Shown: piece by piece, positions 7,892-16,034 of the stretch
Layout of the letters: every line of letters starts with the position of its first letter
How positions within the stretch are numbered: the first letter of the stretch is position 1
Assembly (NCBI GenBank): GCA_012728995.1
Contig: JAAYEB010000200.1
Coordinates: forward strand, 1 to 40,428
Direction of reading: 5' to 3'
Origin: Fibrobacter sp.
GTDB lineage: Bacteria; Fibrobacterota; Chitinivibrionia; Chitinivibrionales; Chitinispirillaceae
Length of the DNA stretch: 40,428 bases
Notes under the pieces: generated by a model
What the model saw: the letters and a program-made list of their open reading frames with translations, nothing else
What the model was told of the DNA's origin: nothing
Database searches by the model: none
Position numbers and translations under genes: made by a program

Positions 7892-8784
7892 TGACGATTG
7901 TTATTCCAGAAGATTACCATGCTAAAGCTGCTCTTGAGAAAAGCAGGGTGTCATGTATAAACAGCAATGATGCATTGAGAGAAGATATACGTGCCCTGAA
8001 AATTGGCATTCTGAATATCATGCCGAAAGCCGAAACATATGAATTCAGTTTGCTTCATCCATTGGGCCGTTCAATTATGCAAATCGAGCCAGTGTGGATT
8101 AAATTAAAAACGCATTCATATCAGAGCAGCGACAAGTCTCATCTTAACAAAATGTATTTACCTTTTGAAGATGCTGTTGCCAAAAAACCTCTGGACGGAT
8201 TGATTGTTACAGGTGCTCCGGTGGAAGAGATTCCTTTTGAAGAAGTTTCATATTGGGATGAAGTTCAGGATATTCTGAAATATGCACAAGAAAACATTGC
8301 TTCTACGCTGGGAATATGCTGGGGCGGTCTGGCACTTGCCAGGTTTCTTGGAATGAACAAGGTGATTTATCCCAAAAAGATTTTTGGGGTATATAAAGCT
8401 GTTAATCTCGACCGTAATCATCCAGTTACAGGAGAGATGGATGATGTATTCTGGTGTGCACAAAGCAGACATGCGGGAATACCTGATGATCTGCTGGAAC
8501 TGGAGCGGGATAAAGGATGTATTCATCTTCTTGCACACTCGGAAAATGGCGGCTACATGATTTTTGAGAGTACAGATCAGCGTTTCATGATTCATCTGGG
8601 GCATCCAGAGTATGAACCGCAGCGGTTGATTGAAGAGTATTACAGAGACAAGGCAAAAGGACGCTCTGATGTTGAAAAACCGGTTAATTTCGATCTGGTT
8701 AATCCGATAAATACCTGGCGCTCTCACAGAATGGAATTTTTCTCGCAGTGGATTAAATATATCCACGAAACAAAGGTTTACTGA
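7891..8784 (+). CDS. metA: homoserine O-acetyltransferase, MetA-type
   Basis: This 297-residue homoserine acyltransferase of the MetA (HTS) family activates homoserine for methionine synthesis. The nucleophile is C143 in LGICWGGL, with the later GHPEYE and WRSHRMEFF segments that bind substrate and complete the site. Aligned with E. coli MetA, the acyl-CoA-selecting position (Gly111 in the succinyl enzyme) is E112 here, in TGAPVEEIPFEEV. Glu at this place is known to give acetyl-CoA specificity, as in the Bacillus cereus enzyme. This fits the O-acetylhomoserine-using MetY immediately upstream. The start codon overlaps the metY stop by one base. Despite the traditional succinyltransferase name, an acetyltransferase is the better call. 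Confidence 0.93.
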   Translation: MTIVIPEDYHAKAALEKSRVSCINSNDALREDIRALKIGILNIMPKAETYEFSLLHPLGRSIMQIEPVWIKLKTHSYQSSDKSHLNKMYLPFEDAVAKKPLDGLIVTGAPVEEIPFEEVSYWDEVQDILKYAQENIASTLGICWGGLALARFLGMNKVIYPKKIFGVYKAVNLDRNHPVTGEMDDVFWCAQSRHAGIPDDLLELERDKGCIHLLAHSENGGYMIFESTDQRFMIHLGHPEYEPQRLIEEYYRDKAKGRSDVEKPVNFDLVNPINTWRSHRMEFFSQWIKYIHETKVY

Positions 8785-8803
8785 TGGAGTTATAATTATC
8801 GTT

Positions 8804-9712
8804 ATGGATTTTAATAAATGGATGAATGAGAAGCTGCCCGAAGTGGTAAATCTGCTGGAACAGAATATCGGTGAATCTTTTGATTCGCAAATTGAAGATG
8901 GATTGGATCTGGCAGGAAGAAACGAAATTTATAAAATTCTGGACAATATACTGGCTGTTCTGTTTCCTGGTTCGTTCAGTAAAGAGAAATTATCGAGAGA
9001 AGATATCAATTTTTACCTCTCCGATATGCTCAGGCATTTAAGTTTCAAGCTGGGAAAGCATGTCAGGGATGTATTTCGCTACAGGTGTAAAAAGGACAAT
9101 TGTGAAAATTGCGATTGTGAAACGCGGGCAAGTGATGCGGTAAAGAATCTGATAGAACAGCTTCCATATATCAGAACTCTTCTGATGGAAGATATCAGGG
9201 CTGCATATGAAGGTGACCCGGCTGCACAATATATTGATGAGATTATTTTAAGCTACCCTTGTGTTGAAGCAATAGCTACTTATCGCATAGCCCATCTTTT
9301 ATATAAGCTTGATGTCCCGATAATACCAAGGATAATGTCCGAACGGGCACATTCCCTTACAGGTATTGACATACATCCGGGAGCTGAAATCGGAACAGGT
9401 TTTTTTATTGATCATGGCACTGGGGTAGTTATCGGTGAAACCTGTACTATAGGAAAAAATGTAAAAGTTTATCAAGGTGTTACATTGGGAGCATTATCTC
9501 CGTTTGATAAAAAGGGAATTCCCCGTAAAGGTGAAAAACGTCATCCGGACATAGGTGATAATGTAATTATTTATGCCAATGCAACGATTCTGGGAGGAGA
9601 TACCGTTATCGGAGATGGTGCAGTTATCGGGGGTAATACCTGGATAATAAAATCGGTTCCTCCGGGGGCTCATGTTTATAACAGGGTTCGTAATGGTGAA
9701 AGTAATAAATGA
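8804..9712 (+). CDS. cysE: serine O-acetyltransferase
   Basis: This 302-residue enzyme acetylates serine from acetyl-CoA to make O-acetylserine, the CysK substrate. The N-terminal helical domain (about 1-175) leads into EDIRAAYEGDPAA and the active-site MSERAHSLTGIDIHPGAEIG. A left-handed beta-helix of hexapeptide repeats follows (about 188-285), with HGTGVVIGE and YQGVTLGA. It is longer than E. coli CysE and resembles the extended SATases seen in several anaerobe and Bacteroidota lineages. A Cys cluster in the N-terminal domain, C95, C100, C103 and C105 (CKKDNCENCDC), is notable and could be a metal or redox site. The gene is 19 bases after metA and its stop is followed closely by thiS. Confidence 0.93.
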   Translation: MDFNKWMNEKLPEVVNLLEQNIGESFDSQIEDGLDLAGRNEIYKILDNILAVLFPGSFSKEKLSREDINFYLSDMLRHLSFKLGKHVRDVFRYRCKKDNCENCDCETRASDAVKNLIEQLPYIRTLLMEDIRAAYEGDPAAQYIDEIILSYPCVEAIATYRIAHLLYKLDVPIIPRIMSERAHSLTGIDIHPGAEIGTGFFIDHGTGVVIGETCTIGKNVKVYQGVTLGALSPFDKKGIPRKGEKRHPDIGDNVIIYANATILGGDTVIGDGAVIGGNTWIIKSVPPGAHVYNRVRNGESNK

Positions 9713-9733
9713 TTGTACAAATGGAGTATTATT

Positions 9734-9940
9734 GTGAGTATCTCTGTAATGTTAAACGGTAAACAGACAGTTCTGGAAAAAACAGAAACGATAGGTGATT
9801 TGCTCAGAGAAAAAGGTCTTGAGCACAACAAGGTAGTAGTAGAAGTTAATCGAAATATTATAAAACAGCACCAGTTTGAACAATTTACGATTAAAAATGG
9901 AGACAAAGTAGAAGTACTCAGGTTTGTAGGAGGCGGTTGA
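9734..9940 (+). CDS. thiS: sulfur carrier protein ThiS
   Basis: This small ubiquitin-fold protein of 68 residues carries sulfur as a C-terminal thiocarboxylate for the thiazole ring of thiamine. The essential GlyGly tail is present (RFVGGG). The middle, [11 protein letters not shown] and [10 protein letters not shown], is typical of ThiS. The frame is open from a TTG at 9713, but GGAG at 9723-9726 sits seven bases before the GTG at 9734, and that start gives the usual ThiS N-terminus (MSISVMLNG). Its stop overlaps the thiG start by one base (TGATG), and GGAGGC within its 3' end is the thiG ribosome binding site. No ThiF-type activating enzyme is encoded in the window. Confidence 0.88.
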   Translation: MSISVMLNGKQTVLEKTETIGDLLREKGLEHNKVVVEVNRNIIKQHQFEQFTIKNGDKVEVLRFVGGG

Positions 9941-10716
9941 TGCGTATGAAGGATGATGATTTAATTATTGCAGGAAAGAAAATTCGGTCCAGACTGATTA
10001 CAGGTTCTGGAAAGTATTGTAATGATAGACTGATAAAAGATGTTCTGGATGCTGCAGAGTGCGATATTATTACCGTAGCAATGCGGAGAATCGATTTTGA
10101 TCGTCCGCAAGAGAGTATTCTCAATTTTATTCCCAAAGACAAGACTCTTCTTCCCAATACATCCGGAGCCCGAAGTGCCGATGAAGCTGTACGGATTGCA
10201 AAACTGGCACAGGCTATGGGATGCGGGAACTGGATTAAAATCGAGGTTATTAATGACCAGAAATACCTTCTTCCCGATAACATTGAGACAATAAAGGCAA
10301 CGGAAGTACTGGTGAAAGAGGGGTTTGTTGTTTTTCCCTATATGTGTCCCGACCTTGCTTCTGCGCGAAGGCTGGTAGATTGTGGTGCTGCAGCTGTCAT
10401 GCCTTTAGGAGCACCCATTGGAAGCAATCGTGGATTGCAGACAAAGGACATGATAGAAATAATCATTAATGAGATCAGTGTACCGGTTATTGTTGATGCA
10501 GGTATTGGCAGACCATCACACGCTGCAGCTGCAATGGAAATGGGGGCGGATGCGATTTTGCTGAATACAGCAATTGCTGCAAGTGAAGATCCTGTGAAGA
10601 TGGCTTATGCCTTTAAATGTGCAGTAAAGGCTGGAAGAGCAGCATATAAGGCAGGTCTTGCAGGGGAATCATATTTCGCAAGTGCATCATCGCCACTTAC
10701 TGGTTTTTTAAGTTAA
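9940..10716 (+). CDS. thiG: thiazole synthase ThiG
   Basis: This 258-residue TIM-barrel enzyme builds the thiazole phosphate from deoxyxylulose phosphate, dehydroglycine and ThiS thiocarboxylate. Seen are [10 protein letters not shown] (17-26), the Schiff-base lysine K100 in [31 protein letters not shown] and the phosphate-binding [20 protein letters not shown]. Length is standard. The ATG at 9940 overlaps the thiS stop; a TTG three bases earlier keeps the frame but is unlikely to be used. It forms a tight thiS-thiG-thiH unit downstream of cysE, which links thiazole sulfur supply to cysteine synthesis. Confidence 0.95.
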   Translation: MRMKDDDLIIAGKKIRSRLITGSGKYCNDRLIKDVLDAAECDIITVAMRRIDFDRPQESILNFIPKDKTLLPNTSGARSADEAVRIAKLAQAMGCGNWIKIEVINDQKYLLPDNIETIKATEVLVKEGFVVFPYMCPDLASARRLVDCGAAAVMPLGAPIGSNRGLQTKDMIEIIINEISVPVIVDAGIGRPSHAAAAMEMGADAILLNTAIAASEDPVKMAYAFKCAVKAGRAAYKAGLAGESYFASASSPLTGFLS

Positions 10717-10731
10717 AAGAATGGTTCTGAA

Positions 10732-11841
10732 ATGACTTTTTATGAGATCGTAAAAAAATATGCAGACTTTGATATTGAAAATTATTGCGCAGCAGTCGAT
10801 TCAAAACAGATAAAAAATATTCTGTTGAAAAATAACCTCTCGGAACTGGATTATCTGGCTTTGCTTTCGGACAGTGCAGACTGTTTTCTGGAGGATATCG
10901 CGCAATCTGCATGGAAAAAGACAAGGCAAATGTTTGGCAATGCAGTTCAGATTTTTACACCACTTTACATATCTAATTACTGTGACAATGTATGCGCTTA
11001 CTGCTCCTTTTCGAGGCAAAAAGAGATCAGCCGCCGTCATCTTACATTTGAAGAGATCGAACTTGAGGCAAAAAATATAAGTAAATCCGGGATAAGGCAT
11101 ATTCTGGTTCTTACCGGAGAATCCCGTTCGAAAGCGTCTCCCGAATATATAGAAGCTGCTGTCAGAATAATGACAAGATATTTTTCTTCAGTTTCAATCG
11201 AAATTTATCCATTAAATGGAGAGGAGTATGGCAGGCTGGTTGATGCTGGTGTTGACGGGTTAACAATTTATCAGGAAACCTACGAACCGCATTTATACGA
11301 TAAACTTCACAAAGGCGGACCAAAAAACAATTATGCATTCAGGCTTGAGACTCCGGAACGTGCCTGCAGGCAGGGAATGCGGATGGTAACCGTTGGTGCC
11401 TTGTTTGGTTTATATAACTGGAGATATGAGGCATTCTTTACAGGTTTGCATGCTCATTATTTGCAGAAGAATTTTCCGTGGATGGAAGTAGGGGTTTCTT
11501 TTCCAAGACTGCGGCCCCTGAGTGGAGAATTTCATTCTGAATATATCATTTCAGATCAAAAAATGGTAAAAATGCTGACTGCATTACGCAATTTTCTTCC
11601 TTCAGCAGGTATAACAATTTCAACCCGGGAATCTCCGGAATTCAGAGATGCCATTCTTCCTATGGGGGTTACAAAAATGTCTGCAGGGGTTTCAACTGCT
11701 GTAGGAGGTCACACTCAGAACCCGTCTACAGTACAGTTTGAAATTGCAGACAGAAGAGATGTAACTACCATGAAATCGGATCTGCTTGAAAAAGGTTATC
11801 AGCCTGTAATGCACGACTGGAACAACAGATATATAAACTGA
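10732..11841 (+). CDS. thiH: 2-iminoacetate synthase ThiH (radical SAM tyrosine lyase)
   Basis: This 369-residue radical SAM enzyme cleaves tyrosine to dehydroglycine for ThiG, the oxygen-independent route, which fits an anaerobic or facultative life. The 4Fe-4S motif is C84-x3-C88-x2-C91 in SNYCDNVCAYCSF. Further ThiH features are LVLTGESRSKA, DGLTIYQETYEP and the late VSTAVGGHT. The closest alternatives in the family are HydG and the FO-synthase type, but length and the thiS-thiG context decide for ThiH. It is the last gene of the operon; a 717-base spacer follows, and no clear terminator hairpin is seen after its stop. Confidence 0.95.
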   Translation: MTFYEIVKKYADFDIENYCAAVDSKQIKNILLKNNLSELDYLALLSDSADCFLEDIAQSAWKKTRQMFGNAVQIFTPLYISNYCDNVCAYCSFSRQKEISRRHLTFEEIELEAKNISKSGIRHILVLTGESRSKASPEYIEAAVRIMTRYFSSVSIEIYPLNGEEYGRLVDAGVDGLTIYQETYEPHLYDKLHKGGPKNNYAFRLETPERACRQGMRMVTVGALFGLYNWRYEAFFTGLHAHYLQKNFPWMEVGVSFPRLRPLSGEFHSEYIISDQKMVKMLTALRNFLPSAGITISTRESPEFRDAILPMGVTKMSAGVSTAVGGHTQNPSTVQFEIADRRDVTTMKSDLLEKGYQPVMHDWNNRYIN

Positions 11842-11870
11842 AAGCTTTATTGATTATGGTTTCGATATTG

Positions 11871-12045
11871 GTACCGACACCAACCCCGATTTTTGACCCG
11901 AAAAAAGGTTTACAATACTTTGGCTGTTTATCATTTTCCTATCTCCAATCGATGTTGGAACTCGGAATTCCGGGTCGGTATCGATTCTGAATTCATCCCT
12001 CTCACTCATTTTTCGATTTACAAAGAAATTTTTGGAATTCAATCT
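11871..12045 (+). repeat. intergenic repeat, copy A
   Basis: This copy begins TACCGACACCAACCCCG and continues through CGATTTTTGACCC, TCCAATCG, ACTCGGAATTCC and TATCGATTCTGAATTCATCC. It aligns along most of its length with copy B, about 198 bases further on, allowing substitutions and small gaps. A partial third copy lies near 23957. Confidence 0.6.
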
Positions 12046-12067
12046 TAATACCTTCTGTCAGGGAATT

Positions 12068-12230
12068 TATACCGACCCCGATTTTTGATCCTAAAAAAGA
12101 TTTTCAATATTTTCTGTTTCTTTTTTTACATCCAATCTCGGGGTTAGGGCTCGGAGCTTGATGTCGATATCGATTCTGACTACATCCCTATCAATTACAC
12201 TTCAATTTGCAGGAGAGGTCTTCCTTAATT
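12068..12230 (+). repeat. intergenic repeat, copy B
   Basis: It begins TACCGACCCCGATTTTTGA and shares with copy A the AAAAAAG block, the TCCAATC block, CTCGGA and TATCGATTCTGA followed by CATCCCTATCA. It is in direct orientation to copy A and diverged, so an old tandem duplication is likely. Confidence 0.6.
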
Positions 12231-12336
12231 GAATATAGTAATTTATGTAAACAAAACATTGTTAGTCCGATCAAAAAAAGTTTAAATCTGATTCACCGTA
12301 ACCCATTCAGAAATCTATAAAAACGCTTTAATAATT

Positions 12337-12365
12337 TTTACGTTTAAAATTGTATTCTGTATAGC
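12337..12365 (+). promoter_or_regulatory. candidate promoter for the polysaccharide genes
   Basis: TTTACG (12337-12342) and TATAGC (12360-12365) are 17 bases apart, with TG just before the second hexamer. Transcription would start near 12372 and leave a leader of about 190 bases before the sugar transferase gene. It is a moderate match only. Confidence 0.35.
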
Positions 12366-12558
12366 ATGGCCTTTTATTTGCTCCCTCGAGTAATTAAAAA
12401 GACTTTGTTATTTGAAAAAGAGTAAATAGAGTGAAACCGGTCATTTTTAAGAATTATGTAAAAACTTAAGGATTAGAGCGAGTGAGTATTGTACAGGCAA
12501 GGCAACTTGATCTGTTTTGTTGGTGGCCTGATAATCAAGAAAAAGGGAAAGAGGTTCT

Positions 12559-13674
12559 ATGGACAGAAAAAAGATAAAGATACTGTCCAGTGATTTAGAC
12601 ACTGATTATGGATGTCATGAATTTTACAAAGAAGAAAAATTCAGGGATTTGCTTACCAAAGAGAGGAAGAGGACAGAACGTACTAATACACCATTTACAC
12701 TTGTCCTTATTAATATAAGTGATCTGGTAAGACAATGGCAGGAACAGAAGAAAAAACATGAAAAGAAGTTACAGAAAATAATACAGGCTACTTGTTCGAT
12801 GATGCGTGAAACAGATATTCGTGGATGGTATAAAGACTTGCGGGTTATAGGTATAATATTCACAGGGAATGATAAAAGAAACGAGATTGCCGTGCAGGAA
12901 AAAGTAAAGAATCAAATCTGGTCTGTAATGAATGGCGCTGTTAATGGGATTGTAGAGATAACTACTATTACATTTCCTGTTGAAAGTAATGGTTCATTGA
13001 GTGAGATAGAGTTGAAATTTTATCCGGAAACCGAAAACAGGAAATGGAAACTGTTTAAGAATTCCGTTAAAAGACTGGTTGATATTGGTGGTAGCTTACT
13101 GGCTCTTCTACTGTTTTCACCTGTTTTTATTGTTGTTCCGGTTTTAATAAGAATGGAATCTGAAGGGCCGGTATTTTACAAACAAAAAAGGGTTGGATAC
13201 AAAGGTAAAGAATTCACGTTGTATAAATTCAGGTCAATGTATAACGGGAGTGATGATGCAATTCATAAGGAATATGTAAGGGCATTGATAAGGGGAAAAA
13301 TTCAGAACAGAAATGGCTTATACAAAATAACTGATGATCCAAGAGTAACATTGATTGGAAAAGTATTAAGAAGAACCAGTCTGGATGAACTGCCTCAATT
13401 AATTAATGTATTAATGGGCAGCATGTCTCTTGTTGGACCACGGCCCGCAATACCTTACGAAACAGATGAGTATCTTCCATGGCATCTCAGGCGTATTATG
13501 GAAAGCAAGCCAGGTATTACCGGAATCTGGCAGGTAAATGGGAGAAGTATGACTACTTTTGATACGATGGTAAGAATGGATCTGAACTATTGCAAAAGAA
13601 GATCGGTATTACTTGATGTCGGATTGTTATTGAAAACACCTCTTGCAATCTTTAAGGCAAAGGGCGCAATGTGA
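12559..13674 (+). CDS. initiating sugar-phosphate transferase with degenerate GGDEF-like N-terminal domain
   Basis: The C-terminal part (about residues 168-371) is a bacterial sugar transferase of the WcaJ/WbaP/PglC type, which moves sugar-1-phosphate from a nucleotide sugar to undecaprenyl phosphate. It has the membrane-dipping helix (about 180-197), GPVFYKQKRVGYKGKEF, LYKFRSM, the RRTSLDELPQ active-site block (271-280), SLVGPRPA and KPGITGIWQVNGR. The N-terminal part (about 25-140) is not the usual transmembrane bundle. Its pattern (PFTLVLINISDL, then IIQATCSMMRETDIRGWYKDLRVIGIIF) follows the GGDEF fold, with YKDLR where GGDEF would stand, so it should lack cyclase activity. It may sense a nucleotide or serve for interactions. 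It is the first gene of the polysaccharide block, with GGGAAAGAGG upstream of the start. Confidence 0.85.
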   Translation: MDRKKIKILSSDLDTDYGCHEFYKEEKFRDLLTKERKRTERTNTPFTLVLINISDLVRQWQEQKKKHEKKLQKIIQATCSMMRETDIRGWYKDLRVIGIIFTGNDKRNEIAVQEKVKNQIWSVMNGAVNGIVEITTITFPVESNGSLSEIELKFYPETENRKWKLFKNSVKRLVDIGGSLLALLLFSPVFIVVPVLIRMESEGPVFYKQKRVGYKGKEFTLYKFRSMYNGSDDAIHKEYVRALIRGKIQNRNGLYKITDDPRVTLIGKVLRRTSLDELPQLINVLMGSMSLVGPRPAIPYETDEYLPWHLRRIMESKPGITGIWQVNGRSMTTFDTMVRMDLNYCKRRSVLLDVGLLLKTPLAIFKAKGAM

Positions 13675-13696
13675 ATATTGCGGAAGGGAGAAGGGA

Positions 13697-14755
13697 ATGA
13701 TTCGTATAGGTGTTATTGGTTTTGGTTACTGGGGACCAAACATTGTCAGAAATTTTAATGCTGTGGATAATGCGGCAGTAGTTGCTATTTGCGACAAAAA
13801 CAAGGAAGTATTGAATAAATTATCAGGAAGTAATCCTGGTGTTACATTAACAACAGATGTAAATGAAATCATAAATTCCGGTTATATCGATCTGGTTGCT
13901 GTGGTAACTCCGGTATCCACACATTATGATATCGCAAAAAAGGTTCTTGAACAGGGTAAAAACGTATTTATCGAGAAACCATTTACAAGCACTTCTACAC
14001 AGGCGGTTGAATTAATAGATCTTGCCGAAACAAAAAAATGCAAAATAATGGTAGATCACACTTTCATATTTACCGGTGCTGTAAGGAAAATTAAACAGCT
14101 TATAAACAGGGGAGATATGGGTAGTGTTTATTATTATGATTCCGTAAGGGTCAATCTCGGGCTGTTTCAGCATGATGTAAATGTTGTGTGGGATCTTGCT
14201 CCGCATGATTTTTCGATAATGTCTTATCTGATTGATGAAGTGCCGGTGGCAGTTTCTGCATGGGGACAGTCGCATGTCAGTTCTCTGGAAGACATTGCAT
14301 ATATCAATGTCCATTTCAACACCAGTACAGTTGCACATTTCAGCGTAAACTGGCTATCTCCAGTCAAAGTAAGAACAACATTGATCGGTGGTGAAAAAAG
14401 AATGCTCGTGTGGAATGACCTCAATGCAGATGAAAAGATAAAAATTTATGACAAGGGTGTTGAGGTTAATGGTAAGCAGGGAATATATGATTTACTTGTC
14501 AGTTACAGATCTGGAGACATGTGGGCTCCAAAGATAGAACAGAATGAAGCCCTGTTTATGGAATGCAATCATTTTATTGATTGTATAAATTACGACAAGC
14601 CTGTTATTAATGATGGAACTAAAGGGCTGGAAGTAGTGAGAATGCTGGAAGCATGCGACAAATCGATGAAAAATGAAGGACGGCCAGTGGAAATTGATTA
14701 TGCCCTTTTTCAGAACAGTAACCTGCTGGATAAAGGAAACACTGACTTGATTTGA
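13697..14755 (+). CDS. Gfo/Idh/MocA-family sugar-nucleotide oxidoreductase
   Basis: This NAD(P)-dependent oxidoreductase of 352 residues has the Rossmann motif GVIGFGYWGPN (5-15), the conserved EKPF (93-96) with the catalytic-site lysine, and DLAPHDF, which matches the substrate-side Asp/His of the family. The relatives that come to mind are WlbA/WbpB-like enzymes, which oxidise C3 of a UDP-sugar so that an aminotransferase can act; a DegT-family gene follows directly. The frame is open back to 13643 inside the previous gene, but the ATG at 13697 has GAAGGGAGAAGGGA just upstream and gives the normal N-terminus. The specific substrate is unknown. Its partner DegT protein lacks the PLP lysine, so the usual 3-keto to 3-amino step may not happen here. 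Confidence 0.85.
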   Translation: MIRIGVIGFGYWGPNIVRNFNAVDNAAVVAICDKNKEVLNKLSGSNPGVTLTTDVNEIINSGYIDLVAVVTPVSTHYDIAKKVLEQGKNVFIEKPFTSTSTQAVELIDLAETKKCKIMVDHTFIFTGAVRKIKQLINRGDMGSVYYYDSVRVNLGLFQHDVNVVWDLAPHDFSIMSYLIDEVPVAVSAWGQSHVSSLEDIAYINVHFNTSTVAHFSVNWLSPVKVRTTLIGGEKRMLVWNDLNADEKIKIYDKGVEVNGKQGIYDLLVSYRSGDMWAPKIEQNEALFMECNHFIDCINYDKPVINDGTKGLEVVRMLEACDKSMKNEGRPVEIDYALFQNSNLLDKGNTDLI

Positions 14756-14811
14756 ATGGTTCATAAGAAACATCTGTCAGATAATGAATCTCCTGTATAA
14801 AAGGAGGACCA

Positions 14812-15993
14812 ATGAATGAAAGAATTCCCTTTTTGAACATAGAATTTCTTCACAAACCATTAGAACAGGAATTTATAAATGCATTCAGGGAAAACCTGTC
14901 AAATCAGGAAATTTCAGACAGTAATGTAGTAAAAGCTTTTGAACAGGAGTTTGCCTGTTTTTGCGGAACAAGATATGCAATAGGTGTTGGAAGCGGTACA
15001 GATGCATTAAGGTTCGCACTTATTGCAGCAGGGGTTAAATATGGAGATATGGTAATTACTGTTCCAAATACCTTTATCGCAACAACTGAAGCTATTTCAC
15101 AGGCAGGGGCAATGCCTGTGTTTATAGATATAGACGAAAAAACATTTACTATGTCACCCGATAAACTTGAGGAATATCTTTACAAAAATTGTTTTGTTGA
15201 TCATATAACAGAGGAAACAATACATACAAAAACAGGGAAACCTGTAAGAGTCATCGTACCGGTACACCTGTACGGCCATATCGCAGATATGGATAAAATC
15301 AAACAGATTGCTGAAAAATACGATCTTACAGTTATTGAAGATGCCTGTCAGGCAAATGGAGCAGTTTTTTATGGAAAAAACAGCATAAAAAAAACTGGCG
15401 CAATTGCAAAGGCTGGTGCATTCAGTTTTTATCCTGCAAACAATCTGGGTGCTATAGGTGAAGCCGGAGCTGTTACCACTGATGATGAACAGATGGCAGA
15501 TAAAATAAAGATGTTAAGGGATCATGGACAGAAAAGAAAATATAATCATGAATTTGAAGGGTACAACGGAAAGCTTGATACAATTCAGGCTTCTATACTG
15601 AAAGTAAAACTGCAATATCTGAACATATGGAACGATGAACGGAGAAAACTGGCGAAAAAATACAAGGAGATGCTCAAAGGAATAAAACAGATTGAAACAC
15701 CATGCGAGAAACCATTTTCAAAATCGGTATACCATTTTTATGTGATAAGATGCAATTACGATAGAGATAAATTAAGAGAACATCTGAAAAGAAAAAAGAT
15801 TGGAACAGGATTGCATTATCCGGTCCCGCTTCACCTTCAAAAGGCTTATCGCTTTTTGGGATACAGGAAAGGCTGTTTCCCTTTTTGTGAAAAAGCATCA
15901 GAAGAAATCCTTTCTCTTCCGATGTATCCTGGATTGAAAGAGGATCAGCAATGGAAAATTACTGAACAGATAAAAAAGTTTTATGATAAATGA
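14812..15993 (+). CDS. DegT/DnrJ/EryC1-family protein with Asn replacing the PLP lysine
   Basis: This 393-residue protein has the full fold-type I architecture of sugar-nucleotide aminotransferases such as QdtB/FdtB. The phosphate-binding GSGTDALRFAL (60-70), TVPNTFIATTEA, the PLP-ring aspartate D177 in VIEDACQANGA and the late HFYVIRC and HYPVPLH are present. The residue that should form the internal aldimine is changed: FSFYPANNLGAIGEAGAV carries N210 (codon AAC at 15439-15441) where family members have FYP.KNLGA. Normal aminotransfer through an internal aldimine is therefore unlikely. The family includes one known non-Lys type, ColD with His, a 3-dehydratase. An altered reaction, a structural role or an inactive partner are all possible. 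A strong AAGGAGGA lies before the ATG. The frame is intact, so this is not simple decay. Confidence 0.88.
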   Translation: MNERIPFLNIEFLHKPLEQEFINAFRENLSNQEISDSNVVKAFEQEFACFCGTRYAIGVGSGTDALRFALIAAGVKYGDMVITVPNTFIATTEAISQAGAMPVFIDIDEKTFTMSPDKLEEYLYKNCFVDHITEETIHTKTGKPVRVIVPVHLYGHIADMDKIKQIAEKYDLTVIEDACQANGAVFYGKNSIKKTGAIAKAGAFSFYPANNLGAIGEAGAVTTDDEQMADKIKMLRDHGQKRKYNHEFEGYNGKLDTIQASILKVKLQYLNIWNDERRKLAKKYKEMLKGIKQIETPCEKPFSKSVYHFYVIRCNYDRDKLREHLKRKKIGTGLHYPVPLHLQKAYRFLGYRKGCFPFCEKASEEILSLPMYPGLKEDQQWKITEQIKKFYDK

Positions 15994-16034
15994 ATGAATA
16001 ATAATCTAAAAAAAATGTGCAAGAGGGAAAATGT

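Larger units (their letters stand above)
11842..12558. other. long non-coding spacer before the polysaccharide block
   Basis: No gene is supported here. The first 390 bases hold two diverged tandem copies of a roughly 170-base repeat (listed separately). The rest is AT-rich, with a candidate promoter near 12337-12365 and a leader of about 190 bases before the sugar transferase gene. No JUMPstart/ops-like element or riboswitch is recognised. Confidence 0.6.
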
